From: Bagarius yarrelli
Lineage: Eukaryota > Chordata > Actinopteri > Siluriformes > Sisoridae
Direction: 5' to 3'
DNA length: 64,000 nucleotides
Assembly (NCBI GenBank): GCA_005784505.1
Contig: VCAZ01000037.1
Span: 658,001 to 722,000, forward strand
The stretch's first letter is position 1. Each line of letters opens with the position of its first letter. Both the position numbers and the translations under genes were made by a program. Positions 1 to 11,160 of the stretch are shown in pieces. Below the pieces are notes generated by a model. That model searched no databases. It was not told where the DNA came from and was given only the letters and a program-made list of their open reading frames with translations.

Positions 1-313
1 TGGTTATATATGGATGGTTATAATATGTGAGATTATAATGTGGATGGCTATAATATGAATAGTTATAATATGGGATGGCTCTTATATGGATGGTTATAAT
101 ATGGATGGCTATAATATGAATAGTTATAATATGGATGGCTCTTATATGGATGGTTATAATATGGATGGCTATAATATGAATAGTTATAATATGGATGGCT
201 CTTATATGGATGGTTATAATATGGATAGCTCTTATACGAATGGCTCTTATATAAATAACATGGATGATTATAGCTGGAAAAGTACAATGCAAAACCAAAA
301 TCAATCATTTTAG
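1..313. repeat. 60-bp minisatellite (TATGGATGG-rich)
   Basis: Tandem repeat with an exact 60-bp period, visible where the stretches at 121-180 and 181-220 repeat. It is built from about 15-bp sub-repeats that alternate ATGGATGGCTATAAT, ATGAATAGTTATAAT and ATGGATGGCTCTTAT. Because 60 is divisible by 3, both strands have short open frames with a 20-residue period. These read as low-complexity Met-Asp-Gly-Tyr or His-Pro-Tyr peptides and I do not treat them as genes. The array probably continues left of the window. Confidence 0.9.
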
Positions 314-383
314 TTCAAAAAAAGAGGCAGTTAGTTACAACACAGTAATGTAATTAAAGAGAAATTCTATACTGAGGGGCATC

Positions 384-450
384 CATATAAGTGCCATCCA
401 TATTATAACCATCCATATAAGAACTATCCATATTATAACCATCCATATTA
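384..450. repeat. Inverted fragment of the 60-bp minisatellite
   Basis: This stretch (CATCCATATTATAACCATCC and its repeats) is the reverse complement of the unit at 1-313. It is separated from the main array by about 70 bp of unrelated sequence, so the two could pair as a hairpin. Confidence 0.8.
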
Positions 451-844
451 AAGCAACAAATAATGGCCAGGGTAAAATCCTGTCTCTAAGATCTTAAAGG
501 TCATAGAAGTTTTCATGTCGAGGACATTTCTAAATGTTAAAAACACGTTTCAGCAGTCAAATCTTTCGAGCTCTTGTGCTTTTAATGTATTTTTGTGTTA
601 AATTATAGTTCATTGGGTAAAAAAGTGTTTATCCCATTTTTTTCTGGATGTCCTTATTCAGTGCATCACTGTAACACATTTCAGGATCCATAAAATAAAA
701 TAAAATAAAATAATCTTTCATCATCTTCCAGGTTTGAATCTGAATACTGAGGTTTGTGTTCAAATCTGGGAGTTACTTAAATTGAGCTGATGTTCTCCAC
801 CTGTCAGTAAAACATAGAATTATTGTCTTGTCTTTAAGACCTTT

Positions 845-2800
845 TTCTTCTTCTTCTCCTTTCAGCTGTTCCTTTTAAGGGGCCACAGCGAATCATCTGT
901 TTTCAACTAAACCCTATTCTCTACATCCTCTTCACTCACACCCACTAACTTCATGTCCTTGTTAATCGCAGCCATATACCTCCTCTTTGGTCTTCCTCTT
1001 TGACTTCTGCCTGGTAGCTTCATTTCTAACATCCTCCTACCAATATATTCACTATCCCTTCTCTGTAGATGTCCAAACCACCTTAATCTGGCTTCCCTGA
1101 ACAGAAGAAAAACTTTTTCCCTAAAACATCTAACATCTTGCCCACTCTGTCACTCCCAAAGAAAAAATCTTCAGGTCTGCTACTTCCAGCTCTGCCACCT
1201 GTCTCTTCCTTTAGCACCACTGTCTCTAAACCATACATCATAGATGGTCTCATCACTGTCTTGTACACCTTTCCCTTAATTCTAACTAATATTCTCCTTT
1301 CACACATCACTTCTGACACGTTTCTCCACCCATTTCAACCTGCTTGTACTTGCCTCTTTACCTCTTTAACACATTCTACATTGCTCTGGACTGCTGACCC
1401 CAAGTACTTAAACTCCTGTACCTTCTTTACTTCTTCACCCTGTAATCTCACTGTTCCACTTCCCTCTGTTTTATTCAAACACATGTAGTCTGTCTTGCTA
1501 CGACTGACTTTCATTCCTCTTCTCTCCAGAGCAAAAACCCCACCTCTCCAGATTTTCCTCCACCTGCTCCCACTACAGATCACAATGTCATCTGCAAACA
1601 TCATTGTCCAAGGAGATTCCTGTCTGACCTGATCTGTCAAACGATCCATCACCAAAGCAAACAAGAAGGGACTCAAAGCTTATCCCTGATGCTGTCCCAC
1701 CTCCACTTTGGACTCCTCTGTCTGACCTACTGCACACGTCACTACTGTCCTGCTTCCCTCATACATATCCTGCACCACCCTGACATACTTTGCTATTCCT
1801 GACTTCCTCAAACGATATCACAGCTCTTTGCTTGGTATCCTGCCATATGCTTTCTCCAGGTCTACAAACACACAATGCAGCTCCCTATGACCATCTCTGT
1901 ACTTCTACATCAGCATTCTCGGAGCAAAGATTGCATCTGTAGTGCTGTTTCTGGGCATAAAGCCATACTGCTGCTCACAAATATCCACTACCCTCCTTAA
2001 CCTAGCTTCCACTACTCTTTCCCATACCTTCATTGTATGACTCATCACCGTTGTTCTTAAAGATAGGCACCATTACACCCCTCCTCCATTCCTCAGACAT
2101 CTTCTCACTTACTAAAATCCAGTTAAACAATCTAGTGAGAAATTCCACTGCTGCCTCTCCTAGAAATTTCCACACCTCCACCGGTATTTCACCAGGACCA
2201 ACTGCCTTTCCTCTTTTTATCCTTTTCAAAGCCATCCTAACTTAATTTGTACTAACCTCTTGAACTTCCTGCTCCACATTGTTTACCTCTTTTACCCTTT
2301 TCTCCCTCTCATTTTCCTTATTCATCAACACTTTTAAGTATGCTTTCCACTCTCCTCGCTTGTGACCACCTTTTCATCTCGATCCTTAATAACCCTTACC
2401 TGCTGCACATCCTTTCTATCTCGATCCCTCTGCCTTGCTAACCTGTACAAGTCCTTCTCTCCTTTTCTAGTGTTTAATCTAGTGTACAACTGCTTGGCCT
2501 TAGTGTACAATCTGTTTGGCCTTAGCCATCTCCCTCTTCACTCTGTGCCACAAATCCTTGTATTCCTGTCTACTTTCCCTAGTCCTTTATTTGTCCCACT
2601 TCTTCTTGGCTAACCTCTTCCTCTGTATACTATCCTGAACTTCCTCATTCCACTATCAAGTCTCCTTATCTTCTTTCTTCCTTCCATATGACACACCTAG
2701 CACCTTTCTTTCTGTCTCCCTGATTACTTTTGCCATTCATCTAAAAACATCCTACTCATCCTACTCAAGCCAAACGTCCTACTCATCCTACTCAAGTCAT
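845..2800 (-). mobile_element. RTE-like LINE, 3' portion of ORF2, decayed (copy A)
   Basis: On the minus strand, broken frames encode reverse transcriptase of a teleost non-LTR retrotransposon. Upstream is GPGEIPVEVWKFLGEAAVEF, then the catalytic FADDIVICS motif (1587-1598), then the thumb region with KTDYMCLN and VQEFKYLGSAVQSN. The 3' end is a TTCTTCTTCTTC tract on the plus strand (about 849-862), preceded by the typical terminal coding stretch around 885-900. Stops and frameshifts break the ORF in several places. No endonuclease domain is seen, so the copy is 5'-truncated. Clade assignment to RTE rests on motif resemblance and is an inference. Related copies lie at 52351-54919 and 60671-62820, in the same orientation. 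Confidence 0.85.
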
Positions 2801-4179
2801 TTCTCATTAAACTTGCCTTTACCCATTGCAGCTCCCTGTAGTTCCTGCTAACGCAATTCTTTTTGATGATGCAATAACTAACTTCTTCGGTCTGTCCAAT
2901 GATCGTAATCAGTCATTGGGTCTTTGACGAAAATATGAAAGAATCTAAATTCAACACATTCGCTGCTGCTAACATTAAAACTGATGTTTAGAGCCCATGT
3001 GACCTGTAGAGGTTTTTCCTGGCAATGAACAATAAAGAATGGTGCAGGAGAGGTGCACTTTCTGTATTTTGAGTTTTTATTTTGATAATTCTTTATTTAT
3101 TTCGAAGGAAATTCTTTTTTCAAAATAAAATAATAAAATAATATTTCTTAAATATATATAAAAATATAAAATATAAAAATACTGATCAATTTTACAGGAA
3201 GGTGCTACAATTGTTTGTATTGTAAAATAATTTTATTGCACATAAAATATATATCACATATAGTATCTCTAATAAAATAATACTAATATTGCACTGTAAT
3301 GATATTGTAACTGTAATTATTAAGGCATGAGAATTTGGTTATTGTCCATACTGTTATCACAGCTCCCGGGAAAGGGTTATGAACTTAGATGGACTTCCGT
3401 TGTAGACTTCGGTGGCCTCAGTCTGTGGCTGAATGACATCAGTGTCGCATGCAGGGGATGTGATGCATTGTCGGGATACTGAGAAATTTCTTCAGGCTTC
3501 TCCTCTCAGATGCCTCGACCAGAGACTTCAGCTCCACTCCAATAACAGAGACATCCATTTCAGACAGCTTCCCCCTGCATTATTTCTGTTGGATGTGGTT
3601 TGTCCTTTGTCGTAATATGCTAACATTACTCTGGAAATCTTTGCTCTTAAGCATGACACACAGTACACTTTGTTCCTTTTTAGGTCTATAATGTTTTCCC
3701 ATCAGTTGCATGAACCTTTGCCCATATTGTATGTACTGTTGTGTTATTGCTGTGACAATTTAACCGTTACACTCTATTTACAGAACGTTAAATCAGTAAA
3801 AGCTGACCACTAGGCAGATGTGTGAACCCCTTCAGCACTATACTCACTGATCAGGGTTTCAGTTTCAACACCTGAAGAAAACAAATTACTTCCCACTCTT
3901 GCCTAACACAAGGGCTGTAAACACATTCATCTGGTTTTTGGTAAGACCAAAATTAATTATTTTGGTAATTATTTTTGAGCTGAGACAAATTTTCTTTACA
4001 CTCCAGATGGCTTCAAGTTGGTGCAGCCAAATTACACTACTTTAAATATATTTTTAATGCAACAACAAAATACATCCCAGCCATGTCATAATCTGTAATG
4101 AATACAGAACAAAAGTAAGACTTATTTAGTTATTAAGTTGATAGATTGTTGCATCACCATTATTTTAATGTATAAAAAG
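2801..4179. other. AT-rich intergenic DNA, no gene recognised
   Basis: No convincing gene. 3040-3330 is very AT-rich, with several AATAAA-like strings. The only coding-like hint is the short minus-strand frame at 3439-3558, listed separately. Confidence 0.5.
3439..3558 (-). other. Short coding-like frame, unrecognised
   Basis: A minus-strand frame of 39 residues starts MDVSVIGVELKSLVEASERR and ends HIPCMRH before a TGA. The composition (charged, leucine-rich, few rare residues) looks more protein-like than its AT-rich surroundings, and an acceptor-like CCAACAG lies just upstream on the minus strand. It could be a terminal exon, a gene relic or chance. I do not recognise the family. Confidence 0.2.
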
Positions 4180-5037
4180 CAGAGGTGGGTAGAGTATCCA
4201 AAATCTGTACTCAAGTACCTATGGAATATTTACTCAAGTAACAATCTAAGTAACAATATGTATCCGATGAAAAAAAATACAAGTAGTTAGTTACTAGTTA
4301 CTTCTGATCTGATTGACACAAAGCAAAAACCCTGAAGTTTCAACTACTTGGCGTGTTTTCAATGCCTGTCTCTCGGTTCTGATTATATAAAACAGATTAA
4401 AAGTAAAGTCAATCTCAGTCCTGTGATGGACACTAACATTACATCACCTGCTATTTGCAATCAAACCTCCAACACACTCAGATGTTTTTCTAACAGTTAA
4501 ACTCTGTCTTTATTTTCCACCTCTTTGGAAAAGTTCAAAAACTGTTTATGTTAACATTTTATAAGTACATGCGTTATTTCAGAAAAAATTAAAATAAAAT
4601 CCAATCCCGTGTTGATTCTGTGTGGATGTTCTACACTTTAGTCAGGTGTCCAAAATGTTAATTAATGCAGGACGTCTCAGTTTTGCGATTGTTTATTCAG
4701 TTTTATGTTAAATGGATATGAAAATGTGCTCATGTTTAGAATGAACATTTGTTCATAAATGGTTCTCAAGATATTGGTAATTTCTTACACATCTTCCTCT
4801 TCTTCATCTTCCAGCTAAGCGCAAAACGGCCTCTCCAAAGTCTCGTGAGACTTGCCAGCAATTCATATAAACTAATCATTTTTGAAATTACCATTTGACA
4901 ATAACAGAGAAAAAGTAAATTATTTTAATAAAAATGTACTAAAGTAACAGTAAAAGACAATAAATATACTCTAAAGCTAAAATCGACCAAAAAGGCAACG
5001 TAATGAAATAAATGTCATTCGTCACTACCCACCTCTG
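4180..5037. mobile_element. Non-autonomous hAT-type DNA transposon, intact ends and TSD
   Basis: The element has terminal inverted repeats CAGAGGTGGGTAG (from 4180) and CTACCCACCTCTG (to 5037). It is flanked by an identical 8-bp duplication, ATAAAAAG, at 4172-4179 and 5038-5045. An 8-bp target-site duplication with CAGAGGTGG-type ends is the signature of hAT elements in fish (family knowledge). At 858 bp with no transposase frame it is non-autonomous. The perfect TSD suggests a fairly recent insertion. Its right end lies about 90 bp beyond the FEN1 poly(A) signal. Confidence 0.9.
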
Positions 5038-5128
5038 ATAAAAAGGGATGGAGAAAATTACTGTGTACAGCATCTGTACAATTTAAGGACAGTTTTAAAC
5101 AAACACAATGTTCAGAAAAAAACATTTC

Positions 5129-5134
5129 TTTATT
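5129..5134 (-). terminator. FEN1 poly(A) signal candidate
   Basis: TTTATT on the plus strand is AATAAA on the minus strand, about 107 bp downstream of the FEN1 stop codon. It is the first canonical signal after the stop. Confidence 0.6.
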
Positions 5135-5240
5135 AAATTCAAACAAGTTCATTAAAACTGGTTTTGCTGCATTGTGTTGTTCCAGCTCACTTTTCAATAT
5201 GAAAGGATTTCAGGAGGCAACACAAGCTTTCAGACATCAT

Positions 5241-8200
5241 TTATTTTCCCTTTTTAAATTTGCCTGGCGTTGCACCTGTCTTCTGTTTCTTCTTGGCCGA
5301 GCCTTTTGCTTCAGGCTCCTGCGGTTACAGGAAATGGAAATGAAAATTGTTGGAAATTAGTGCAAAGCTTGTGGCACCACACTTTCTCATCAGGCCTTAA
5401 TAAATAAACTACAGAAATTCAAATACATTTCAGTAAAAGTCACACTCAGCTGACAGCAGTACACACCTTGCGCTTGGAAGAGATGGATCCGGTGACGGTA
5501 AAGAACGTGTCCAATCGGCCTTGAGTGCTGCCCTGTCTGCTCTTCATTATTTTCTTACAGCCGTTACGGATTCGCTCCTCACTATCAACCAACAAAAAAA
5601 ACCCATAATACATTTACATCATTTGGCAGACGCTGTTATCCAGAGGAACTAACCTTCATCTATTTTAGGCAACTGATCAATTTTGGATTAAAGGCCCTAC
5701 TTAGAGGTCCAACAGTGGCAGCTTGGTGGTGCTGTGAGCTGAACCCCGATCTTTCAATTAGCAGTCCAGGTTTAACCACTGCGCTATTACCTCCCCCAAA
5801 TAACTGGTAAAAGTGTCCACACGTGTAATAGTCCTATTAACTGCTTATGTTGTTAGGTTGTGCTTATGCTCTGTGATGGTGGTTAGATTTTTTTTAGTGG
5901 AACAGTGTAAAAACAGTGTTTACCTGAACTGTTTCTCACTGCACATAAACTGGACCAGTCCCTCCTCATCAGGCTCGTTCCATTTAAGCTCCACAGTGGA
6001 ACAGTCCACCACTTCAGGCTCCAGAAACAGGGCTCGAGCCTCCTTATACAGCCAGTCTTCTGGGGGAGGATGTTTCTGTTGGAATGATCACACACACAGC
6101 AGAAATCACTTAAACCCATGGCATGTTTAGGTGGTGGTGTGAGGTAAGGGTAGTATAGCCAAATCCTTACTATTTCAATTACACTACCCCAAAAGTTTCC
6201 CTGTTGTACTTTACATTAGGACTGTTCAGACCCAGACGCAGTTTATAAGCTTTAAGTTGGAAGTTGTAGTTTAGTCCGTCACTGTTTTAATAAGATGACA
6301 GCATTAATAAAAAATTGTGCTGAACACACTTAAAGAATGAGCTCTGTTGAACTGCATCACCACACAAGGAACCGAGTTAGGAACATAGGGAAGTATATTT
6401 TCCATTGTTTATTATTAGTACTCAGTCTCTGAACCGTTGATCATAACTTGTATATTTAGCTAGCATGACTAGTGTACCTAGTAGCTTACATTGAGAACAG
6501 CAAGCACAGCGCACAATAGTCTACATTCATTCGGCTTCTCTTCAGTAACTTTTCATTCATCTATTCTAGTCCAACATCATTTAGAGCACCAACATCACCA
6601 GGGTTGAGCAGATTTAAATGAGCCGCTACTACAGACTCTGTAGTGAATACTTAATTAATAGTGTGTTTACAAAGTTTAGTCTTTTTAATGCATTAAGCCA
6701 CATTAAAGTTTTTTTTTAATGTCAACAGTGTTAAAATGTTCCTTTTTTAATTGCACCTCTGCTGGGCGTGTTCTTAAAACATCAGATTCTCACAACAAAG
6801 CGCTATTTTTCTGCACTAAACAAGTGTATTTTCCTAAAATATTTTATAGATGATAGACAAGATGTTATAGAATAATGAAATAATTTCAACAAATACCTGA
6901 CATTTGACCTTTTTCATATTTCGAAAAAAAAAAAAGTCCCAGTGCACGACATCCACCGGATTTTTTCCAGATAACTTTGTTTCCAGCTGCACAACTTTAT
7001 TCCCTAGACGAGCAGTGGAGGATTTCCACACTGTTTTAGCTGTCACACTTTTTAAGTTCGAGTTGCTGTTGTTCACACTTTATTATAACACAACTAACAG
7101 CTGACAATGGAATGTTAAAAGTGTCACACCATCCATTATGGTAGCCTGCTTAAATTCACTGAGCCTCGGAAAGCGTCCCATTCTTTTAAAACTGTTTGAA
7201 GAAGCAGTCTGCATGCCAAGGTGCTTCATATTATATACACATGGCCATGGAATTGACCTAATTTCAATGATTTGAATCATTTTTTTTTAACTTGTGTACA
7301 TAGTGAATTTTATATTTCTAGAATTTTAATAAATCCAAAGTTGATTATTGTCATTTTTAATCACAGTTCATTCAGGCTTGAGGTAATCCAATATCCCTTT
7401 CAATAGAAGAAAGGTTAGACTGTATCTTATAATCTTTCCCTGGTCATTTTTACACACTGCATTTTAACATCTTCCTTAAACAATTAAAAGAAGGCTTTTG
7501 AGATGAGATGAGATGTTTTGGGGGACTGCAAGTGGTTCTGCCAAATATCTTTTCTGTCTGATATGTTCTGATTGATCCGGCAGTAGTGGGCTACAGTCTT
7601 TATTGCAAAATCATAAAAACAAAAAATGACTTCTAAACATGGAGGGGTTTGTGAACTCACTGAATGGTCAATGTTGTCGAGGAGTTCATCAATGGAACCA
7701 TGTTGTTTGATGAGTTCTATTGCTCTCTTGGGTCCGATTCCTTTGATGGTGCCACAGTAGTCGCAGCCCAGAAGGATACATAAGTCAATGAACTGCTGAT
7801 GCGACAGGCTCATCTCCTGCAGAATGCGGCTGAAATGAAACTCCTGGATTGGAAGCTTTCTATAAGTTGGGTGAGAAATGGGGCAAAAAGTTGTAAATAT
7901 AACCACTCTGAACACATTATGGCAGGAAGTTTGATGTTAATTATTAAAGGAATAAAAGTTACTGCTACAATGCAGTTTATTCTATTGTAATGCTCTTCAT
8001 TTGATCTTTCTATACTATTCATCTCAAAAGACTTAATATGACAATAAGGTGTACTAAGGCTTTAGAGGTGATCAAGCTCTCAGAGAAAGAGAAAAAACGA
8101 TGGAGGGGGGGGGGAGAGATATATGATTCGGCCCTGCTCATTTAGGAAGAACAGGATCTCATAACATTTTTGCAGTACAGGACACTGTGTGACGTCAGAC

Positions 8201-11122
8201 AACCACTGCAGACTCATGCTATCAAAATGCTTTAGGTTTATGTTAATATTTAATTAAAGCAAGCACGGCAGAAAATATAAATGTAAAAATATAAAATATA
8301 TAAATGTATCAGTTATAATAGTTTTATAATAATAAACAAGATGAAAAAGGGAACTCAAGGCCAGTTCAGGCAAAGCTACATCATTCTGTATTTAATAAGT
8401 CTATGTATCACGATTTTATCATATCATTTCACATTTTGTGCATCATTACACTCAGGGTCAGACTCTGAATGGTGGGGCCTTTATATATAACCCCACCCTA
8501 AACCTACAAGGCCCTTAAAACCCTGTTTTACAGTGGCTGAAAACTAATTTCAGGTGAAATATATAGAGTTAAGAATTGCATTTGTGTTACACCTTGTAAC
8601 ATCACATCCTGTTTTTGGTCCTGCTAGATATATTTGGTACGTGTTGTGTTCATACATCAATAAAACCAAACATGCCAAAAGTGTAACACACCCTCAAAGT
8701 CAAAATACACCTTAATACACAAATCAGTATAATTATAGACATTACAAAAAATTGCTATTAAAATAAAAACATTGATTTTGAGAAACATACTTAGCTTCAC
8801 TAGCGGTTAAGTGTCTCAGTAGGACGTTTGTGCCGAATGTTAATCCATCCATATCTTCGGTTGCTGTGGCAAACACTTTCCCTGCTTTCACCAGAGCTGC
8901 ACAGCTGGCTTCAGCCTCACATGGAGCCTGGACAAAAGTTTTTAAAATCGGTGTATTTTCAACACATCCAAATATTGTTTCTAAAATGATATCTGCACTA
9001 TGGCACTGATCAATAACATACGGACACAATACCTCTATATACGGCACCCCCATTAGGGTAAGCAGTTTTTTACACTCGTCGTTATGCTGCTTGGTGACTT
9101 TTACAAGACGTTTACTGAACTTGTCAATGTTCTCTTGTTCACCTGTGAAGCAAAATAAGAAGTCATGATCATTTGACCAAAGCTCTTTACATTACAGTGT
9201 TAACACTAATATGAAAAAAAATTGGACACAATAGCGTGTTTCTGGTATACCCATTTCCTGTGCTTGTGCTAGCAGCTTCTCAGCTTCTGCTCTTCTCTCC
9301 CCTCTCTTCTCTAACTGCAAAGAGAAACAGGAGTTCAGAAGGACAAGCACAGCCTCAACAGGGGCGGCACTCTGACTGCCCTGCTACTATACGCAGCCCC
9401 GTAGACGGCTGATGCCTTTTCATCATTGACAGCATCAACGTTTACAGTGATTTGTGCGACGGTAGCTCCTGTGTGGGATTAGACTTTACATCATGATCTG
9501 ACTCAGTGGTCTAAAACTTACAAAACTACTCTTGTTGATTAGGGCTGTGTAAAAATATTGATACAGCTTACTACTGCGATTTTTTTTATTGTGTTTTCAA
9601 TACTCTTTTTGCACTAAACATTCTTCTACTCTGTATGAAGGTAATGAAGTCTTTTCTGCAGAGATGCTTTGTAAATTTGGACCTTCTATACTAACTAATC
9701 ATTTGATGGCTAATATGACTTTAATATGACTGCTTTATGGTGTGTAGTTGTTGTTTATTACCTCTCCAGACTTGAGCTGAGGGGGCTTCCCATCAAACAC
9801 ATACACAGGCTTGATGCCACTGTCCAGCATTCGGATGGTCCTATAGAACATGCCCATGAGGTGGCTGACAGACAGCAGCGTTGGTGCAAAAGATTGCAAT
9901 TAATTTTCTGACTTCAAACCTACATAATGCTTATACAATCCTGAGGAACAACAAGCCTGTAGTACATTTTGGGTATCCGATTATTCTGGTGATAAGAATG
10001 AATTATTTGGTTACACATACAACCATTAACCATACAGTTGCAGGGGAGTGTTGGGTCCGGAAAACTTTCCATGGAAAAGTCGTAAGCTTAACAGGACTTC
10101 ATGGGAATTTATTTGCGTTATTTGGAAATGTGGGCGGATTGTGTGGAAAGTTTCCAATTTCCTGGAATTTTGTAACCCTGTATAATACATCGTTTCAGAA
10201 TGGGGAATATTTATCATCACACTCTTTGGGGTTCACTCAAATAAGAACATGCAATGTTCTAATGCTACATGTTAGATTTGGAAAAGGTTTTTTTTTTAAT
10301 CCTTTTTCTTCAAGCCACAAAAATGCGCTTTTTGACTAGTTTCCGAAACATACATTCATAGATTTTTAATGAATCACCATCTCTAATCTCTAACAGTTCT
10401 AGATTTTTGTAAGATCACTCAGCAGTGTGACGTTACCATGCGGGGCTCCCGTATTGACCAGTTTTGGTGATATCATACCTTGTTGTTTCACCATCTTCAT
10501 TCTGCAACACGTTGCCGTCTTGTCTCACTGCGATCAGAAACTGGTAAATGCACATAGAGGCATCTATGGCAATCTTGCGGCCTAAATAGAGACCAAAGAC
10601 TAAATAAATCCTGAAAGTGTAGCGTTTTTCAAGGACATTTTAAAGTGGGCATCAAAGCGGTGGAATCGCGCACACAGATAAGAAAACGGCGGCAGTATGA
10701 CAGAGCCGGAAGAGGAAGAGAGGAGGGAAATACAGTATGTGCCAGTATTTTTTAGCAAAGGTTTGGTGGTCTTAAATTTCATATCAAGTAATAAAAAGGT
10801 CTTTTTAAATGTAATGCCTAACTCTGTAGACCCTCTGTTACGGTGGTTTTAATAAAAAATAATACAAATCTATGAGGATTCTGTAGTCTAAACATTTTTG
10901 CGTGTGTGAAACTGTGAATTTCCCCCCTTTTTTCCTTGTTTTGCAGTATAACACCATTATAATAATAAACAACACTAGTAATATAATGATAATGAGGTCA
11001 TAAATATCACATATCCACCAAAAAGACAGTAATCACTTACCAAAGTAATTTTTAATATCTTGCTCCTTGATGGCTGCTGGCGCCTGATCAGCTATTAATT
11101 TGGCAAGACCGTGAATTCCCAT
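5241..11122 (-). CDS. fen1: Flap endonuclease 1, ten coding exons, 380 aa
   Basis: Structure-specific 5' nuclease that removes 5' flaps during Okazaki-fragment maturation and long-patch base excision repair in the nucleus. Coding exons in transcript order: 11041-11122, 10479-10581, 9762-9864, 9251-9314, 9033-9142, 8791-8927, 7661-7859, 5924-6075, 5467-5581, 5241-5318. All junctions are GT-AG and in phase; the sum is 1143 nt, giving exactly 380 aa, the same length as human FEN1. It starts MGIHGLAKLIADQAPAAIKE. Metal-binding acids are all present: D34 (AIDASM), D86 (VFDGKPP), E158/E160 (PCEAEA), D179/D181 (TEDMDG) and D233 (GCDYCG). A PCNA-interacting box, QGRLDTFF, lies near residue 337, and the C-terminus is a lysine-rich nuclear localisation tail (GKFKKGK). 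The gene looks intact. Sequence just upstream of the ATG contains an acceptor, so a further 5' non-coding exon is expected. Confidence 0.97.
5604..5797 (-). mobile_element. tRNA-derived SINE copy
   Basis: Read on the minus strand it begins with a tRNA-like head (GTAATAGCGCAGTGGTTAAA, then a box-B-like GGGGTTCAGC). It then has the conserved body (GCTGCCACTGTTGGACC) and ends GCGTCTGCCAAATGATG. The same body recurs at 38095-38343, 45703-45876, 55455-55600, 59190-59345, 59855-60000 and 60368-60542. It lies in FEN1 intron 8, between the coding exons at 5924-6075 and 5467-5581. Confidence 0.75.
9990..10185. repeat. Possible decayed DNA-transposon fragment in FEN1 intron 2
   Basis: The stretch holds inverted GGAAA/TTTCC motifs (GGAAAACTTTCCATGGAAAA near 10060 and GGAAAGTTTCCAATTTCC near 10146) and ends TTTTGTAACCCTGTA. 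This resembles CAGGGTTACA-type transposon ends. No target-site duplication was found. Confidence 0.3.
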
Positions 11123-11160
11123 ATCGATCAGCTAGATGAGTGTAAACCAACCTGAAAAAA

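Noticed and set aside
10026..10339. Two overlapping frames in FEN1 intron 2
   Set aside because: They lack splice fit and family resemblance, and overlap a probable transposon fragment.
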